DNA from: Rhodoplanes sp.
GTDB taxonomy: Bacteria > Pseudomonadota > Alphaproteobacteria > Rhizobiales > Xanthobacteraceae
Length of the DNA: 64,000 bases
Direction of reading: 5' to 3'
NCBI RefSeq assembly: GCF_013377085.1
Contig: NZ_JACAAX010000028.1
Coordinates: forward strand, 21,597-85,596
The notes under the pieces were generated by a model. The model was not told the DNA's origin, made no database searches, and was given only the letters and a program-made list of their open reading frames with translations. Position 1 is the stretch's first letter. Every line of letters starts with the position of its first letter. Both the position numbers and the translations under genes were made by a program. This document shows, in pieces, positions 43,300 to 52,663 of this stretch.

Positions 43300-43782
43300 T
43301 CAATTTTCGTCCATCCCGATGGTCGGTTCGCACGTCACCGGAAAGTTCACCGAGTTGGCGATGAAGCAGAGGCGGTGGGCCTCCTCGTGCAGCGCGCGGG
43401 CCCGGGCAGCGTCGCTCGTCGCCGTGATGGTGACGAGCGGGCGCAGCCGCACGCCGGTGAAGAACCCGCCGCGCGAAGAATCCTCCACCATGCTGCCTTC
43501 GGCGTCGTCGTCGTAGGCCGTGACGACGATGCCGGCCTCGGCGCACAGATGCAGGTACCAGAGCTTGTGGCAGGCGCTGAGCGAGGCGACCAGCAGGTCT
43601 TCCGGATTCCAGCGCGCCGCGTCGCCGCGAAACGCCGGGTCGGACGAGCCGGCGATCTCCGGCTTGTCGCCGGCGCGCATCACGAAGGATCTGTCGTAAC
43701 CTTTGTAGCCGGCGGTGCCGCGGCCGGTGTTCCCGGTCCAGGTGACGTGAACGACATAAGTGTGGGTCTTCGTGCTCGTCAT
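43300..43782 (-). CDS. OsmC family protein
   Basis: A 160-residue OsmC/Ohr-type protein expected to reduce organic peroxides. The two cysteines of the family are in LSACHKLWYLHL and HRLCFIANSVNFPV. N-terminal GNTGRGTAGYKGYDRSF and NPEDLLVASLSACH fit the YhfA/OsmC subgroup. Start ATG 43782 is used; the frame continues upstream without similarity. Converges with the receptor gene ahead of it. Confidence 0.8.
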   Translation of the reverse strand: MTSTKTHTYVVHVTWTGNTGRGTAGYKGYDRSFVMRAGDKPEIAGSSDPAFRGDAARWNPEDLLVASLSACHKLWYLHLCAEAGIVVTAYDDDAEGSMVEDSSRGGFFTGVRLRPLVTITATSDAARARALHEEAHRLCFIANSVNFPVTCEPTIGMDEN

Positions 43783-44169
43783 TCCGGCCTCCTCGGCTGC
43801 GGCATGTCTGGGGTCCGCGCGTCCATTCATTCGAAAACACGATACGTGCTCTCGGTCGCGCCGTCGCATCATGAGACAGTGAGACAGCTCGCCGAGCAGC
43901 GAAAGCCGGTCTTGTCGCGGCACGACATTGTTTCGACTTTTCGATCGATGATGTGCCCGTCATGTCGCACGATCTCGTCGGTCCCGCGTTTTGTCCGCGT
44001 TGACGGCGCAATGGGCGACTCCTAGCCTTTGGTCGAGATCCTCTCCGCCACTGCCGAATGCCTGAATGTCGACCGCGCGGCTCGCATGCCCGCGTGCGGC
44101 TGCGTCGCCGCATGATCGACGACTGCCTTCGGTCGCGGCGCGACCAACGACGTCATGGAGCCGGACGAC
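43783..44169. other. Intergenic region, nothing distinct
   Basis: About 390 bases between divergent OsmC and Bug-receptor genes. No operator or RNA seen; short open frames here look like noise. Confidence 0.3.
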
Positions 44170-45141
44170 ATGTCGATCACTCGCCGAAGCTTCGTCGCCC
44201 TCGCGGCGACCGCACTCGCCACGCGTCCTGGTCTCGCGGCTGATTGGCCCGCCGGCCGGGCCATCACGGTCATCGTGCCCTATGCGGCGGGTGGCGGCGT
44301 CGACCAGATGGTCCGGGTCGTGCTGCCATATGTGCAGCGCCATCTGCCCGGCTCGAGCTTCGTGGTCGAGAACAAGCCCGGCGCCGCCGGACAGATCGGC
44401 GCGGACTACACGTTCAATGCAAGGCCGGACGGCTATACGCTCGGTGCCGCGACGTCGCCGACCCTGACGACCGTGGCGCTCGACCGCCCGGTGCGCTACC
44501 GCGTCGCCGACTTCGTCTACATCGCCAATGTGGTCGATGACCCCTGCGCCCTGTGGGTGGCGAAGGCGTCGCCCGTTGGCGACGCCGCCGATCTGTTCGA
44601 GCGCGCCACCAAGGCGCCCCGCACCATCAGCGTCGGCACCGCCGGCGTCGGCTCCGACGATCACGTGCTGCAGCTCGAGATCGAGCAGGCCAAGCCCGGA
44701 CTGGAGTTCAACCACATTCCGTTCTCGGGCGGCGCCCCGGTCATCACGGCGCTGCTCGGCGGGCATCTCGACGTCGGCTCGGTCAACATCAGCGAGGCGA
44801 TCGCGCATCACCGCGAGGGAACGCTGCGCTGTCTCGTCCAGGGCGGCGCCAAGCGCGATCCGGCGCTGCCGGACGTTCCGACCCTGAGAGAGGTCGGCAT
44901 CGACGTGGTGGCGGGGGCGCAACGCGGCATTGTCGCGCCGCCCGGCCTTCCGAAGCCGATCGAGGACGCGCTGACGGCTGCCTTCGCCGCGGCCATCGCG
45001 GATCCGGCCTTCCTGGCCGACGCCCAGAAGGTTCAGCTTCCGGTCAGCGGCACCGTCGGCGACGCCTATCGCCGGTCGATGCTGGAGATCGACACGCGCC
45101 TGAAAGAGATGTGGGCCCGCAAGCCGTGGCGGGACCGGTAA
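44170..45141 (+). CDS. Bug-type (TctC) solute receptor, Tat signal
   Basis: A 323-residue periplasmic receptor whose N-terminus MSITRRSFVALAATALATRP carries a twin-arginine signal. It has ITVIVPYAAGGGVDQMVR, VVENKPGAAGQIGADYTF and LPDVPTLREVGIDVVAG. It is clearly a separate paralogue of the receptor at 42294. No transporter genes adjoin it. ATG 44170 is preferred over 44155 because GGAG lies before it and the Tat motif then starts at once. Confidence 0.85.
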   Translation: MSITRRSFVALAATALATRPGLAADWPAGRAITVIVPYAAGGGVDQMVRVVLPYVQRHLPGSSFVVENKPGAAGQIGADYTFNARPDGYTLGAATSPTLTTVALDRPVRYRVADFVYIANVVDDPCALWVAKASPVGDAADLFERATKAPRTISVGTAGVGSDDHVLQLEIEQAKPGLEFNHIPFSGGAPVITALLGGHLDVGSVNISEAIAHHREGTLRCLVQGGAKRDPALPDVPTLREVGIDVVAGAQRGIVAPPGLPKPIEDALTAAFAAAIADPAFLADAQKVQLPVSGTVGDAYRRSMLEIDTRLKEMWARKPWRDR

Positions 45142-45263
45142 GGGCGAACCCGACAAACGGATCCCGGGGAAGGCCGGCCGCCGGACAGGACGAGCATCGC
45201 GCCGTCGTGTAGGAAGGCGCGGGACGAAACGTCCGCGGCGGGCGCCCGAAGGATCTCGAACGG

Positions 45264-45812
45264 GTGATGAGGGACGACAGCGACTGGACCCGTCTGATGC
45301 GGCTGGCCATCGCGGGCGACGCGACGGCCTATGATCGCTGCCTGCGCGGGATGGCCGTCGTCCTGCGCAGCGGCGTGCGCCGCGCGCTGGCACGGGCCGG
45401 GCTCGGCGCCGCCGAGGCCGAGGACGTCGTCCAGGAGATTCTCCTCGCCGTCCACCTCAAGCGGCACACCTGGGACTCGGGCCGCCCGATCGGTCCGTGG
45501 CTGCAGGCGATCGCCCGCCACAAGACCATCGACGCCATCCGGCGCCGCGGCGGCCGCGGCGGCGTGCCGCTCGACGATATCGTCGACAGCCTGCCGGCAC
45601 CTGCCGACGAGCCGGCTATCCGCGAGACCGAGCTCGCCCGCGCGCTCGATCGGCTGCCGCCCGGCGAACGCGCCGCCGTCACGGCGATCGCGGTGGACGG
45701 GGCGAGCTTCACCGAGGCCGCCGCCAAGCTCGGGACCAGCGAGGGGGCGCTGCGGGTGGCGCTGCATCGCGGCCTCGCCCGGCTGAGCCGCACGGCGCAG
45801 GATCGGACCTGA
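45264..45812 (+). CDS. ECF sigma factor
   Basis: A 182-residue sigma-70 family protein. Region 2 (ALARAGLGAAEAEDVVQEILLAVH and RHTWDSGRPIGPWLQAIARH) and region 4 (LDRLPPGERAAVTAIAVDGASFTEAAAKLGTSEGALRVALH, in parts: LDRLPPGERAAV, SEGALRVALHRGLARL) are intact. The layout resembles the SigF-type ECF factors that are normally followed by a NrsF/DUF1109 anti-sigma gene; here none follows. Start GTG 45264 or ATG 45267. Confidence 0.85.
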   Translation: MMRDDSDWTRLMRLAIAGDATAYDRCLRGMAVVLRSGVRRALARAGLGAAEAEDVVQEILLAVHLKRHTWDSGRPIGPWLQAIARHKTIDAIRRRGGRGGVPLDDIVDSLPAPADEPAIRETELARALDRLPPGERAAVTAIAVDGASFTEAAAKLGTSEGALRVALHRGLARLSRTAQDRT

Positions 45813-46145
45813 TCGGCCGGGGACGAGGCGTCCGCGTCGACACGCCGGGCGGTACCGCTTTCGGCCGCCCGGCTCTTTGCCGGCCTCGACCCAGCGCCCC
45901 CGCCACGCTCCGGCCCGTCCGCCGATCGGCTCCTGCCGGACCGGGCGAAATCGGCCCGGCCCATCCCGCTCGGAACGTCCACGCGGAATCCTGAATCGTC
46001 ATATTCGGATCAAGTCCAACCAAGTACTTACGCGTATTTTGACAATCAATTTACTGAACGCTCATGTTTCAAACCGTATCCTGCGCGTCCCACGGAGCCA
46101 CAAGGGTTCGCACAGCCGCCCACCGCAGACCTCGGAAGGATCAGC
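45813..46145. other. Intergenic region before the chemoreceptor
   Basis: About 330 bases with no supported gene, A/T-rich at 46030-46060. It should contain the chemoreceptor promoter. The usual anti-sigma gene is missing here. Confidence 0.35.
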
Positions 46146-48191
46146 ATGTCGACCGCTTCGTTTGTGGCCGCGCCGCTCGGTGCGGCGGGTTCGGTTCCTT
46201 CCGCGGCGAGCCACCCGGCGACGAGCCGGCTGCGGTCGATCTCGACGCGCCTCGTCCTGGCGATCGCCGGCACCGGTGTCGCAGCGGCGCTGTTTCTCGG
46301 GGCCTTCTCGCTGATGCAGCAGGATCAGGCCAGCACCGAGTCGATGCGCCAGCAACTCGATCTCCAGTTCGGCAGCATCGTGTCCGCGCTCGAATACGAG
46401 GGCCGTACCGCCCAGGCGGTCGCCCGCGCGCTGGCAAACACGCCCGGCATCGCCGACGCGATGGAGCGCGAGGACCGCGACACCCTGCTGCGCCTCGGCA
46501 AGCCCATCTATGACAGCCTCCGGCCCGAGGGCCTGGTGTTCTTCAACTTCAACAAGCCGCCCGCCACCCTGGTGCTGCGCGTGCACGACCCCAAGACCTT
46601 CGGCGACGACGTCTCGGATCGCCGCAAGTCGCTGGTGAAGGCCAATACCGACCACGTGGCGATCGCGGGCGTCGAGGCGGCGCGCAACGGGCTCGGCCTT
46701 GCCGTCTTCGCGATGGTGCCGATCGTCAAGGACGGCCGGCACCTCGGCGTCACCGATGTCGGCAGCACCCTGACCCAGACCTTCGCCGACCGCATCAAGA
46801 AGCGGCTCGGCATCGACATCGCCATCCACCAGTTCGAAGGCAATGCGTTGAGCACGCTGTCGGCAACCTTCCCGGAGAAGACCACCGCGACGGCGGCGGA
46901 GCTTCGGGACGCGTTCGCCGGCGCCGTCATCGAGCGCCGGACCACACTCGGTGGTCGCTCCGTCGGGGTCCGCATCGGCCAGATCCGGAACTTCGCCGGC
47001 GAGCCGGTCGCAGCCGTCGAGCTGGTCAAGGACATGAGCGCGTTCGACGCGATCGCGCAGGCGGCCCGCCAGCGTATCGTGCTAGGCATCCTGGCCATCC
47101 TTGGCGCCTCGGTGGTGCTGGGCCTATTCGTCGCCCGCAGCCTGTCGCGCCCGATCGTCCAGCTCACCGGCGTGATGAACCGTCTCGCCGAGGGGGCAAC
47201 CGACACGGTCGTGGTAGGCGCCGCCCGCAAGGACGAGCTTGGCCGCATGGCCGCGGCCGTGCAGGTCTTCAAGGACAACATGATCGATGCCGAGCGCCTG
47301 CGCGCCTCCCAGGAGGACCAGAAGCGCCAGGCCGAGGCGGAGCGCCGCGACGCCATCCTGGCGCTCGCCGACAAGTTCGAGAGCTCGGTCGGCCGGATCG
47401 TCGGCGGCGTCGCGCACCAGGCGGACGAGCTGCAGTCGACCGCGCGCGCCATGGCGGCGACCTCGGAGGAGACGGCGCACCAGTCGGCCACCGTCGCGAC
47501 CGCGGCCGACGCGGCTTCGCACAATGTAGGTGCGGTGGCGACCGCGACCGAGGAGCTGTCGGCCTCTGTCGCCGAGATCTCGCGCCAGGTCGGCCAGTCG
47601 ACCCGGATGATCGGCGATGCCGTCGCCCAGGCGAACGCCACCGACCAGCAGGTGCGCGGTCTCGCCGAGGCGGCGCAGAAGATCGGCGAGGTGGTCGGGC
47701 TGATCAACCAGATCGCCGGCCAGACCAACCTCTTGGCGCTCAATGCCACCATCGAGGCGGCGCGGGCCGGCGAGGCCGGTAGGGGCTTCGTCGTGGTGGC
47801 CCAGGAGGTCAAGGCGCTCGCCGCGCAGACCGGCAAGGCGACCGGGGAGATCGCCGCGCAGGTCGCCGCCATCCAGCAGGCGACCCAGGCCTCCGTGCTG
47901 GCCATCCAGGGCATCACGGCGCGCATCGTCCAGGTCAGCGAGACGGCGACCACCACGGCCGCGGCGGTCGAGGAGCAGGGCGCCGCCACCCGAGAGATCG
48001 CCCGCAACGTCAACGAGGTCGCCGACGGCACGGCCGCGGTCTCGGCCAACATCGCCGGCGTCGATGCGGCGGCGCGGCAGGCCGGCGAAACGGCCAGCCA
48101 GGTGCTCGCCTCGGCGACCCTGCTCGGCCGCGACAGCGACGCACTGCGCGCCCAGGTCGACCAGTTCCTGAGCGAGGTCCGCGCGGCCTGA
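46146..48191 (+). CDS. Methyl-accepting chemotaxis protein
   Basis: A 681-residue receptor: membrane helix at about 35-58, periplasmic Cache-like sensor to about 300, second helix (about 308-330), HAMP (about 332-385), and signalling domain with the conserved tip [40 protein letters not shown] and [12 protein letters not shown]. No CheR/CheB-binding pentapeptide at the C-terminus. It probably detects small organic acids, as its sensor is of the Cache type (inference). AGGAAGGATCAGC precedes ATG 46146. Confidence 0.92.
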   Translation: MSTASFVAAPLGAAGSVPSAASHPATSRLRSISTRLVLAIAGTGVAAALFLGAFSLMQQDQASTESMRQQLDLQFGSIVSALEYEGRTAQAVARALANTPGIADAMEREDRDTLLRLGKPIYDSLRPEGLVFFNFNKPPATLVLRVHDPKTFGDDVSDRRKSLVKANTDHVAIAGVEAARNGLGLAVFAMVPIVKDGRHLGVTDVGSTLTQTFADRIKKRLGIDIAIHQFEGNALSTLSATFPEKTTATAAELRDAFAGAVIERRTTLGGRSVGVRIGQIRNFAGEPVAAVELVKDMSAFDAIAQAARQRIVLGILAILGASVVLGLFVARSLSRPIVQLTGVMNRLAEGATDTVVVGAARKDELGRMAAAVQVFKDNMIDAERLRASQEDQKRQAEAERRDAILALADKFESSVGRIVGGVAHQADELQSTARAMAATSEETAHQSATVATAADAASHNVGAVATATEELSASVAEISRQVGQSTRMIGDAVAQANATDQQVRGLAEAAQKIGEVVGLINQIAGQTNLLALNATIEAARAGEAGRGFVVVAQEVKALAAQTGKATGEIAAQVAAIQQATQASVLAIQGITARIVQVSETATTTAAAVEEQGAATREIARNVNEVADGTAAVSANIAGVDAAARQAGETASQVLASATLLGRDSDALRAQVDQFLSEVRAA

Positions 48192-48278
48192 CGGGCAGCC
48201 GGCGAAGCCTCGTCTTGGCGCCCATCGGGCCAAGCCAGGCCACGACGGGAGGGGAGTCGGACCGAACCAAGGCTGGTG

Positions 48279-48295
48279 TTAGTGAGCCGTTAACC
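48279..48295. promoter_or_regulatory. CtrA-like site TTAG-N7-TTAACC
   Basis: TTAG-TGAGCCG-TTAACC matches TTAA-N7-TTAAC with one mismatch and lies 37 bases before the ATG of a small lipoprotein gene. Confidence 0.5.
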
Positions 48296-48332
48296 ATGTC
48301 GCTCCACGCTGTGTCCGGAAGGCACGGCGGTG

Positions 48333-48575
48333 ATGAGGAACGCCATGGGCCCGTCGATCTCGGGATCTCGTCCGGCCGGTCTGGTCGTTGCGGCGGCGCT
48401 GGCGGCCGGGCTGGCGCTCGCCGGCTGCACGGCGGTCGCAGGACCGCAAGCATCGGACGTCTCGGCTGCGGCCCGATCCACCAATACGGCGACGGCCACG
48501 CGGCGCGCCGCGACGGCGGCGGCCGCCGAGACGGCGGCGCCACGCCGCATGATAACCATCGGCGCCGGCTGGTGA
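48333..48575 (+). CDS. Small putative lipoprotein
   Basis: 80 residues with a hydrophobic N-terminal helix (GLVVAAALAAGLALAGC) ending in a lipobox, then an Ala/Thr/Arg-rich tail without structure. GTG 48330 is an alternative start; GGAAGG lies upstream. It is preceded by a CtrA-like site. No family recognised. Confidence 0.6.
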   Translation: MRNAMGPSISGSRPAGLVVAAALAAGLALAGCTAVAGPQASDVSAAARSTNTATATRRAATAAAAETAAPRRMITIGAGW

Positions 48576-48712
48576 GGCCGGGACACGACGTTCACGCCAT
48601 TTGGTTTCGCTTCGTTGCGGACGGGTTTTGGGCCTGGAGAACCGGGCGCCCCGGCGGTAGGCTGCGGTCGCCCGCCGGAGTCGCGCCACAGTCTGCCGGC
48701 ACAAGGATCGCC

Positions 48713-49099
48713 ATGTTCCGTCTCTCGCTGATCACCGCCGTCGCTGTCGCCGTCGCTGTTGACGTCCTGGCGGCCACGCCGGCTCCGGCCGCTCCTGCCA
48801 CGGGCAAGGACCGGGTCGAGACCAAGCGTTCGGCCGTGACGATCCGGCCGCGCACCCGTGGCTATGGCTTCCTGCCCGGCTACGAGCCGCCCGACCGGCC
48901 GAGCCCCTACGCCTCCCGCTACGATTCGTGGATCGCCCGGCCCTACGGCCCGGGTCGCCGCTATCTCACGCCCGGTGGCTGGCAGTGGGTCTATGGCTGG
49001 GGCGGCGCGCGCTTCTACCAGGGCCGCTGGAATGGCGGCGGCTTCGGCCCGTGCTGGACCGACACGCCGATCGGCCCGGTGTGGAACTGCGGGCGCTGA
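48713..49099 (+). CDS. Small exported hypothetical protein
   Basis: A 128-residue protein with a signal peptide (LITAVAVAVAVDVLAATPAPA). The mature part is rich in Tyr, Pro, Gly and Trp, with YGPGRRYLTPGGWQWVYGWG and a Cys pair near the end (GPCWTDTPIGPVWNCGR), as seen in small cell-surface proteins of Hyphomicrobiales. Function unknown. Confidence 0.6.
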   Translation: MFRLSLITAVAVAVAVDVLAATPAPAAPATGKDRVETKRSAVTIRPRTRGYGFLPGYEPPDRPSPYASRYDSWIARPYGPGRRYLTPGGWQWVYGWGGARFYQGRWNGGGFGPCWTDTPIGPVWNCGR

Positions 49100-49141
49100 T
49101 CAAGCCGATGCGGCCGTGACCGTGCGGGCGGTTCGCGCCGC

Positions 49142-49561
49142 CTATTTCGCCGGCTCCTTGGCGGGCTCCTTGTCCGGTTCCTTCGCCGGCTCCTTGCTGC
49201 GCAGGCAGGCGGTTTCGCGCGGCGTGCAGGCCGGGCCCGGATTGGCGCAGACCGGCTTGCCGTCCTGGCCGGCTTGGCAGGTGATGCAGCCGTCGCCCCA
49301 GGCGAGGCAGGCCGGGTTCTTGTCCCCGAATCCCTGAACCGACAGCCGCTCGGCCTCCAGCTCGGCCGGCGTCGGAGCCGGGGCCTCGGTGGCGCCTTCG
49401 GCCGGCCCAGCCGTCGCCTTTCGCGACGGCGGGACGACCTGGTCGACATCGTCCGGGCCGGGCAGGTCGGCTGCCCAGCCGGGCGCCGGCGACCCGGCTG
49501 CAAGCAGCCCGGCGAGCAGGAGCAGGATCGTCGGTCGCGCGAGAAATCGGGTGAGACGCAT
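49142..49561 (-). CDS. Small exported Cys-rich protein
   Basis: A 139-residue protein with a signal peptide (to about GWAADL) and six cysteines in CLAWGDGCITCQAGQDGKP and the region after it. The C-terminus repeats KEPAKEPDKEPAKEPAK. Start ATG 49561. Its leader, 49558-49604, is shared with the gene at 50209. Function unknown. Confidence 0.6.
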   Translation of the reverse strand: MRLTRFLARPTILLLLAGLLAAGSPAPGWAADLPGPDDVDQVVPPSRKATAGPAEGATEAPAPTPAELEAERLSVQGFGDKNPACLAWGDGCITCQAGQDGKPVCANPGPACTPRETACLRSKEPAKEPDKEPAKEPAK

Positions 49562-49604
49562 GGGCGGCCCTGTCGGTCGATCGGGCCGCCGGCATAGCAC
49601 GGCC
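49558..49604. repeat. Leader repeat, copy A
   Basis: Forty-seven bases from the start codon upstream (minus strand) match copy B at 50952-50998 in 43 positions. Contains GTGCTATGCC, a possible -10 region. Confidence 0.7.
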
Positions 49605-49651
49605 GGCACCGGTTCGGCCAAACCGGATGTCACGCCGCCGAGGCCGTCCGG

Positions 49652-50095
49652 CTATTTCCCGAGGTTGACGGCGAAGCGCAGGTTGAGCGGCTGCAGCATC
49701 TCGGGCGGCGGCGCCTCGCCGATATTGCCACGCGTCAGGATCAGGCGCAGATCGCGGGTCGCCCCTGTGTCCGGGAGGTCCGGGAACGACACCCGCTCGA
49801 CCGTGCCGTCCGGATTGATCCAGGCGCGCACCACCAAGCTCTCGGGCGGACCGTCCGAGGTTCCCGCATGGGCCTTCAGATAGGTCCGGAAGCGGTCGGC
49901 GATCGGCTCGTCCTCGCCGACCCAGGTCTCGAAACGGAACTTCACCAGCTTGGCGAACTGCGCCCAGTGCGCCGGCGCCTGGCTCGATTCGCGATAGGGC
50001 TGGTCCTGCGCGGTCGCGACAGGACTGGCCGCTACGGCGACCAGAGCTGCGGCGGCTAGGACCAGGCGCGGGAGATACATCGAGGAAAGGCGCAT
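49652..50095 (-). CDS. Exported protein with TonB C-terminal-like fold
   Basis: A 147-residue protein with a signal peptide ending near AVATAQDQ. The rest, SLVVRAWINPDGTVERVSFPD and PPEMLQPLNLRFAVNL, looks like the TonB C-terminal fold that contacts receptors or partners, but no membrane anchor other than the signal is seen, so it is not a complete TonB. ATG 50095; ATG 50080 and GTG 50122 are alternatives. Confidence 0.6.
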   Translation of the reverse strand: MRLSSMYLPRLVLAAAALVAVAASPVATAQDQPYRESSQAPAHWAQFAKLVKFRFETWVGEDEPIADRFRTYLKAHAGTSDGPPESLVVRAWINPDGTVERVSFPDLPDTGATRDLRLILTRGNIGEAPPPEMLQPLNLRFAVNLGK

Positions 50096-50208
50096 CGACG
50101 AGAGGCGCAGGGGGTGGCGCACGAGACGATATCCGTCAGGTTGGTCGGCCGACGCGACCGCACGGAACTCCGGCGAGGTCGGCGACGAAGGGGCATTCGT
50201 ATGCCACG

Positions 50209-50955
50209 TCAGTTTTGCAGGCAGGTGACAAGTGCCGACAGCGAGGCGGCCCGATGCGCCCGTGAGCCGGAGGCGGCGATCTGCGGCCGGTCGTCCTGCT
50301 CGATGCGAACGCCGTTGGCGGACAGGAAGCTCTTGGCCTCGGCGGCGCCGACCGCCAGCACGCGGCCGCTCGACCCGCGCCGGCTGACGACGCCCTGCAC
50401 CAGCCCGTGGCGGTCCAGCACCGGCGCGCCGCTGGTGCCGAAACCGGCCGACGACTCCATGGCGAGATGGCCGGGCGCGTTCTCGCCCGCCGTCCCGGTG
50501 ACCCGGGCGTTGGCCAGCACGCCGCCGCCGATCTTCATCCCGGGCAGCGCCTCGTAGGACCCGGCGAACACCATGTCGTCGACGCGCGGCGTGGCGCTGC
50601 GGGGGAACACCGCCGACAGGCCGAGCGTGCGCGGCACCGCGATCAAGGCGAGGTCGAACCGATCGGAGAGCGCCAGAAGCCGCGCCCCGACCCGCCAGCG
50701 CTCCTTGGCGACGACGATGCGGGCGCAGCTCTCGACGGCATGGCGGGCCGTCAGCATGCGGCCCGACCCGTCGACGAAGAAGGCCGTCCCACTGACGGCC
50801 CGCGACGGGCCGGCCGCCGCCGCGGCCAGGGGGCGATCGCCGGCGGCGCCCGCAAAGCCTTGTCCCGCCATGCCGATGGCCACGGCGAGGTTCGCGACCA
50901 GAATGGCACGAAGGCGCGACATCGTCGTGCAGGCGGCGGATCGTATGAGGCGCAT
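50209..50955 (-). CDS. Exported trypsin-like serine protease
   Basis: A 248-residue protein with an N-terminal signal (ILVANLAVAIGMAGQGFAGA) and a trypsin fold: FVDGSGRMLTARHAVESCAR (catalytic His), LSDRFDLALIAV (Asp) and AGFGTSGAPVLDRHG (Ser in GTSGAP). Likely periplasmic. ATG 50955; an inner ATG would remove about 11 residues. Its leader is nearly the same as that of the Cys-rich protein gene at 49142. Confidence 0.82.
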   Translation of the reverse strand: MRLIRSAACTTMSRLRAILVANLAVAIGMAGQGFAGAAGDRPLAAAAAGPSRAVSGTAFFVDGSGRMLTARHAVESCARIVVAKERWRVGARLLALSDRFDLALIAVPRTLGLSAVFPRSATPRVDDMVFAGSYEALPGMKIGGGVLANARVTGTAGENAPGHLAMESSAGFGTSGAPVLDRHGLVQGVVSRRGSSGRVLAVGAAEAKSFLSANGVRIEQDDRPQIAASGSRAHRAASLSALVTCLQN

Positions 50956-50998
50956 GGGCGGCCTTGTCGGTCGATCGGGCTGGCGGGATAGCACGGCC
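50952..50998. repeat. Leader repeat, copy B
   Basis: Forty-seven bases matching copy A (49558-49604) at 43 positions, starting at the start codon of the protease gene and running upstream. Contains GTGCTATCCC on the minus strand. Confidence 0.7.
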
Positions 50999-51038
50999 GC
51001 GGCTCGGCCGAAATCACCCCGCGTCGCCGCACTGCGCG

Positions 51039-51428
51039 TCAGCCCGCAAACGCCCGGAGGGCGAGCCACATGGCGCCGACGATCGACGACGTCCACAGCA
51101 GGACGACGACGACGCCGGCGGTCCGGCTGACCGGCAGATGCGCTGTGGCCGCCGCGGCGCGATGCTCGGCCATGATGTCGGGCGGGATCAGCCACACCAC
51201 CAGGGCGATGCCCAGCGGCAGCAGGACCGCGTCGTCGAGATAGCCGAGCACCGGGACGAAATCCGGGATCAGGTCGATCGGCGAGAGTGCGTAGCCGGCG
51301 ATCACGATGCCCAGCGCCTTGGCGATCCATGGCACGCGCGGATCGCGCGCGGCGAGCCACACGGCGCAGACGTCGCGCTTCACCGCGCGGGCCCAGTCTT
51401 TCAGCCGTGTTGTCGTCCGGTCGAGCAT
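51039..51428 (-). CDS. YkvA-like DUF1232 membrane protein
   Basis: A 129-residue protein of the DUF1232/YkvA family. The family core ALGIVIAGYALSPIDLIPDF and VLGYLDDAVLLPLGIAL is present, followed by two hydrophobic helices. It should sit in the inner membrane; function unknown. Confidence 0.85.
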   Translation of the reverse strand: MLDRTTTRLKDWARAVKRDVCAVWLAARDPRVPWIAKALGIVIAGYALSPIDLIPDFVPVLGYLDDAVLLPLGIALVVWLIPPDIMAEHRAAAATAHLPVSRTAGVVVVLLWTSSIVGAMWLALRAFAG

Positions 51429-51706
51429 GATCGATCCGAGAGCGTTGTTCGTGCGACGGGACGCCGGTTCGCGCGCCGAGGCGACGACCTCAATAACACT
51501 TTGGTCGTGGTTGCGGGCAACGCCGGCCGTCCCTGGACGACGGCGCCCGCTGTGGTCCTTGCGAACGACGCCGCAACGGGGGCCGCGTCATGCCCTGTTC
51601 AGGGTGCAGCGCGAAAAGCGCCGGCCGCGCCGCGCCGGCCTTTCCGGCCCGGGCAATTGCGCCTATCGACAAGCGGCACCCCCGATTTTCCCCAAGGACT
51701 TCCATC

Positions 51707-52327
51707 ATGTCGAAGCTGCTGACCGCCGGCGCCGTCGTCCTGTCGCTGATCGTGGGCCCGGCCCTCGCGCAGGAGCGCTTTCCGCCGGTGCCGCCGGACA
51801 AATACGACGATGCCCAGAAGAAGGCGGCCGAGGAGTTTCTGGCGGCCCGCAAGCGGCCGGTCTACGGCCCGTTCGCCCGGCTGATGCACAGTCCCGAGGT
51901 GATGACGGTGGCGCGCCAGATGGGCGACCATCTGCGCTTCAAGTCGGGCGTCGGCACCACGCTGAGCGAGCTCGTCATCCTGGTCACGGCGCGCGAATGG
52001 AGCCAGGACTACGAGTGGGACGTCCACGCGCCGATCGCGCTGAAGGAAGGGATCAAGGCCGAGATCGTCGAGGCGATCCGCGACGGCCGCCGCCCCGCCG
52101 GCATGAGCGACGACGAGGAGATCTGCTACGATTTCTCCATCGAGCTGCACCGCAACAAGCGGGTCTCCGACGCCACCTATGCGCGCGCCGAAAAGCGCTT
52201 CGGCAAGAAGGGCGTCGTCGATCTGATCGGCATCAACGGCTACTACTCGCTGCTCGCCATGGCGATGAACACCGACCGGATGCCGATCTCGCCCGAGGGC
52301 AAGAAGCTGCCGCGGTTCCCGGAGTGA
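51707..52327 (+). CDS. Exported carboxymuconolactone decarboxylase family protein
   Basis: A 206-residue protein with a signal peptide (to about GPALAQ) and an AhpD/CMD-like all-helical domain: GPFARLMHSPEVMTVARQMG, LSELVILVTAREWSQDYEW and CYDFSIELHRNKRVSDATY. The CxxC of AhpD is absent, so peroxidase action is unlikely; decarboxylase-like chemistry or another function is possible. ATG 51707. Confidence 0.75.
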   Translation: MSKLLTAGAVVLSLIVGPALAQERFPPVPPDKYDDAQKKAAEEFLAARKRPVYGPFARLMHSPEVMTVARQMGDHLRFKSGVGTTLSELVILVTAREWSQDYEWDVHAPIALKEGIKAEIVEAIRDGRRPAGMSDDEEICYDFSIELHRNKRVSDATYARAEKRFGKKGVVDLIGINGYYSLLAMAMNTDRMPISPEGKKLPRFPE

Positions 52328-52599
52328 TGCCAACTCGGCTGCCTCGACCGTCATTCCGTGCGAGCGGACCGAGCCTCGAAGGATGGACGGGCACCCAAGG
52401 CGGCTGCCGTCGACTTGCCCATTTGATCATGTCGATCTCGGGCAAGCCCGAGATCGATGCCGTCGCCCTTCGAGAGCCGCGTGTTCACTTCGCGCCGCGC
52501 GGTCGGCCGCCTCAGAGTGACGGCGAGAATCAGCTCAGGGTGCCATTGGTATCCGGCGGGCGCCCCGATTGGCCCCGCGTCAAGGCTGGCGCCTTGCCC
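52328..52599. other. Flank left of the Mu-like element
   Basis: No supported gene. Contains the perfect hairpin at 52432-52457 (arms TCGATCTCGGGC, loop AA). GCCC at 52596-52599 directly precedes the element. Confidence 0.5.
52432..52457. repeat. Perfect intergenic hairpin
   Basis: Two 12-base arms (TCGATCTCGGGC and its complement) around AA. It resembles the genome's other intergenic hairpin elements at 35511-35596. Confidence 0.55.
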
Positions 52600-52604
52600 T
52601 GGCA

Positions 52605-52623
52605 GTGAATCCGCTCTGTGTCG
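52605..52623. repeat. Left-end MuA-type motif
   Basis: GTGAATCCGCTCTGTGTCG, the inverse of the right-end motif at 62717-62735 with one difference. Probable transposase site at the end distal to the repressor. Confidence 0.7.
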
Positions 52624-52663
52624 TTTGCAGGGATTACCCGGTCCAACCCGGGACCCCGAGGGA

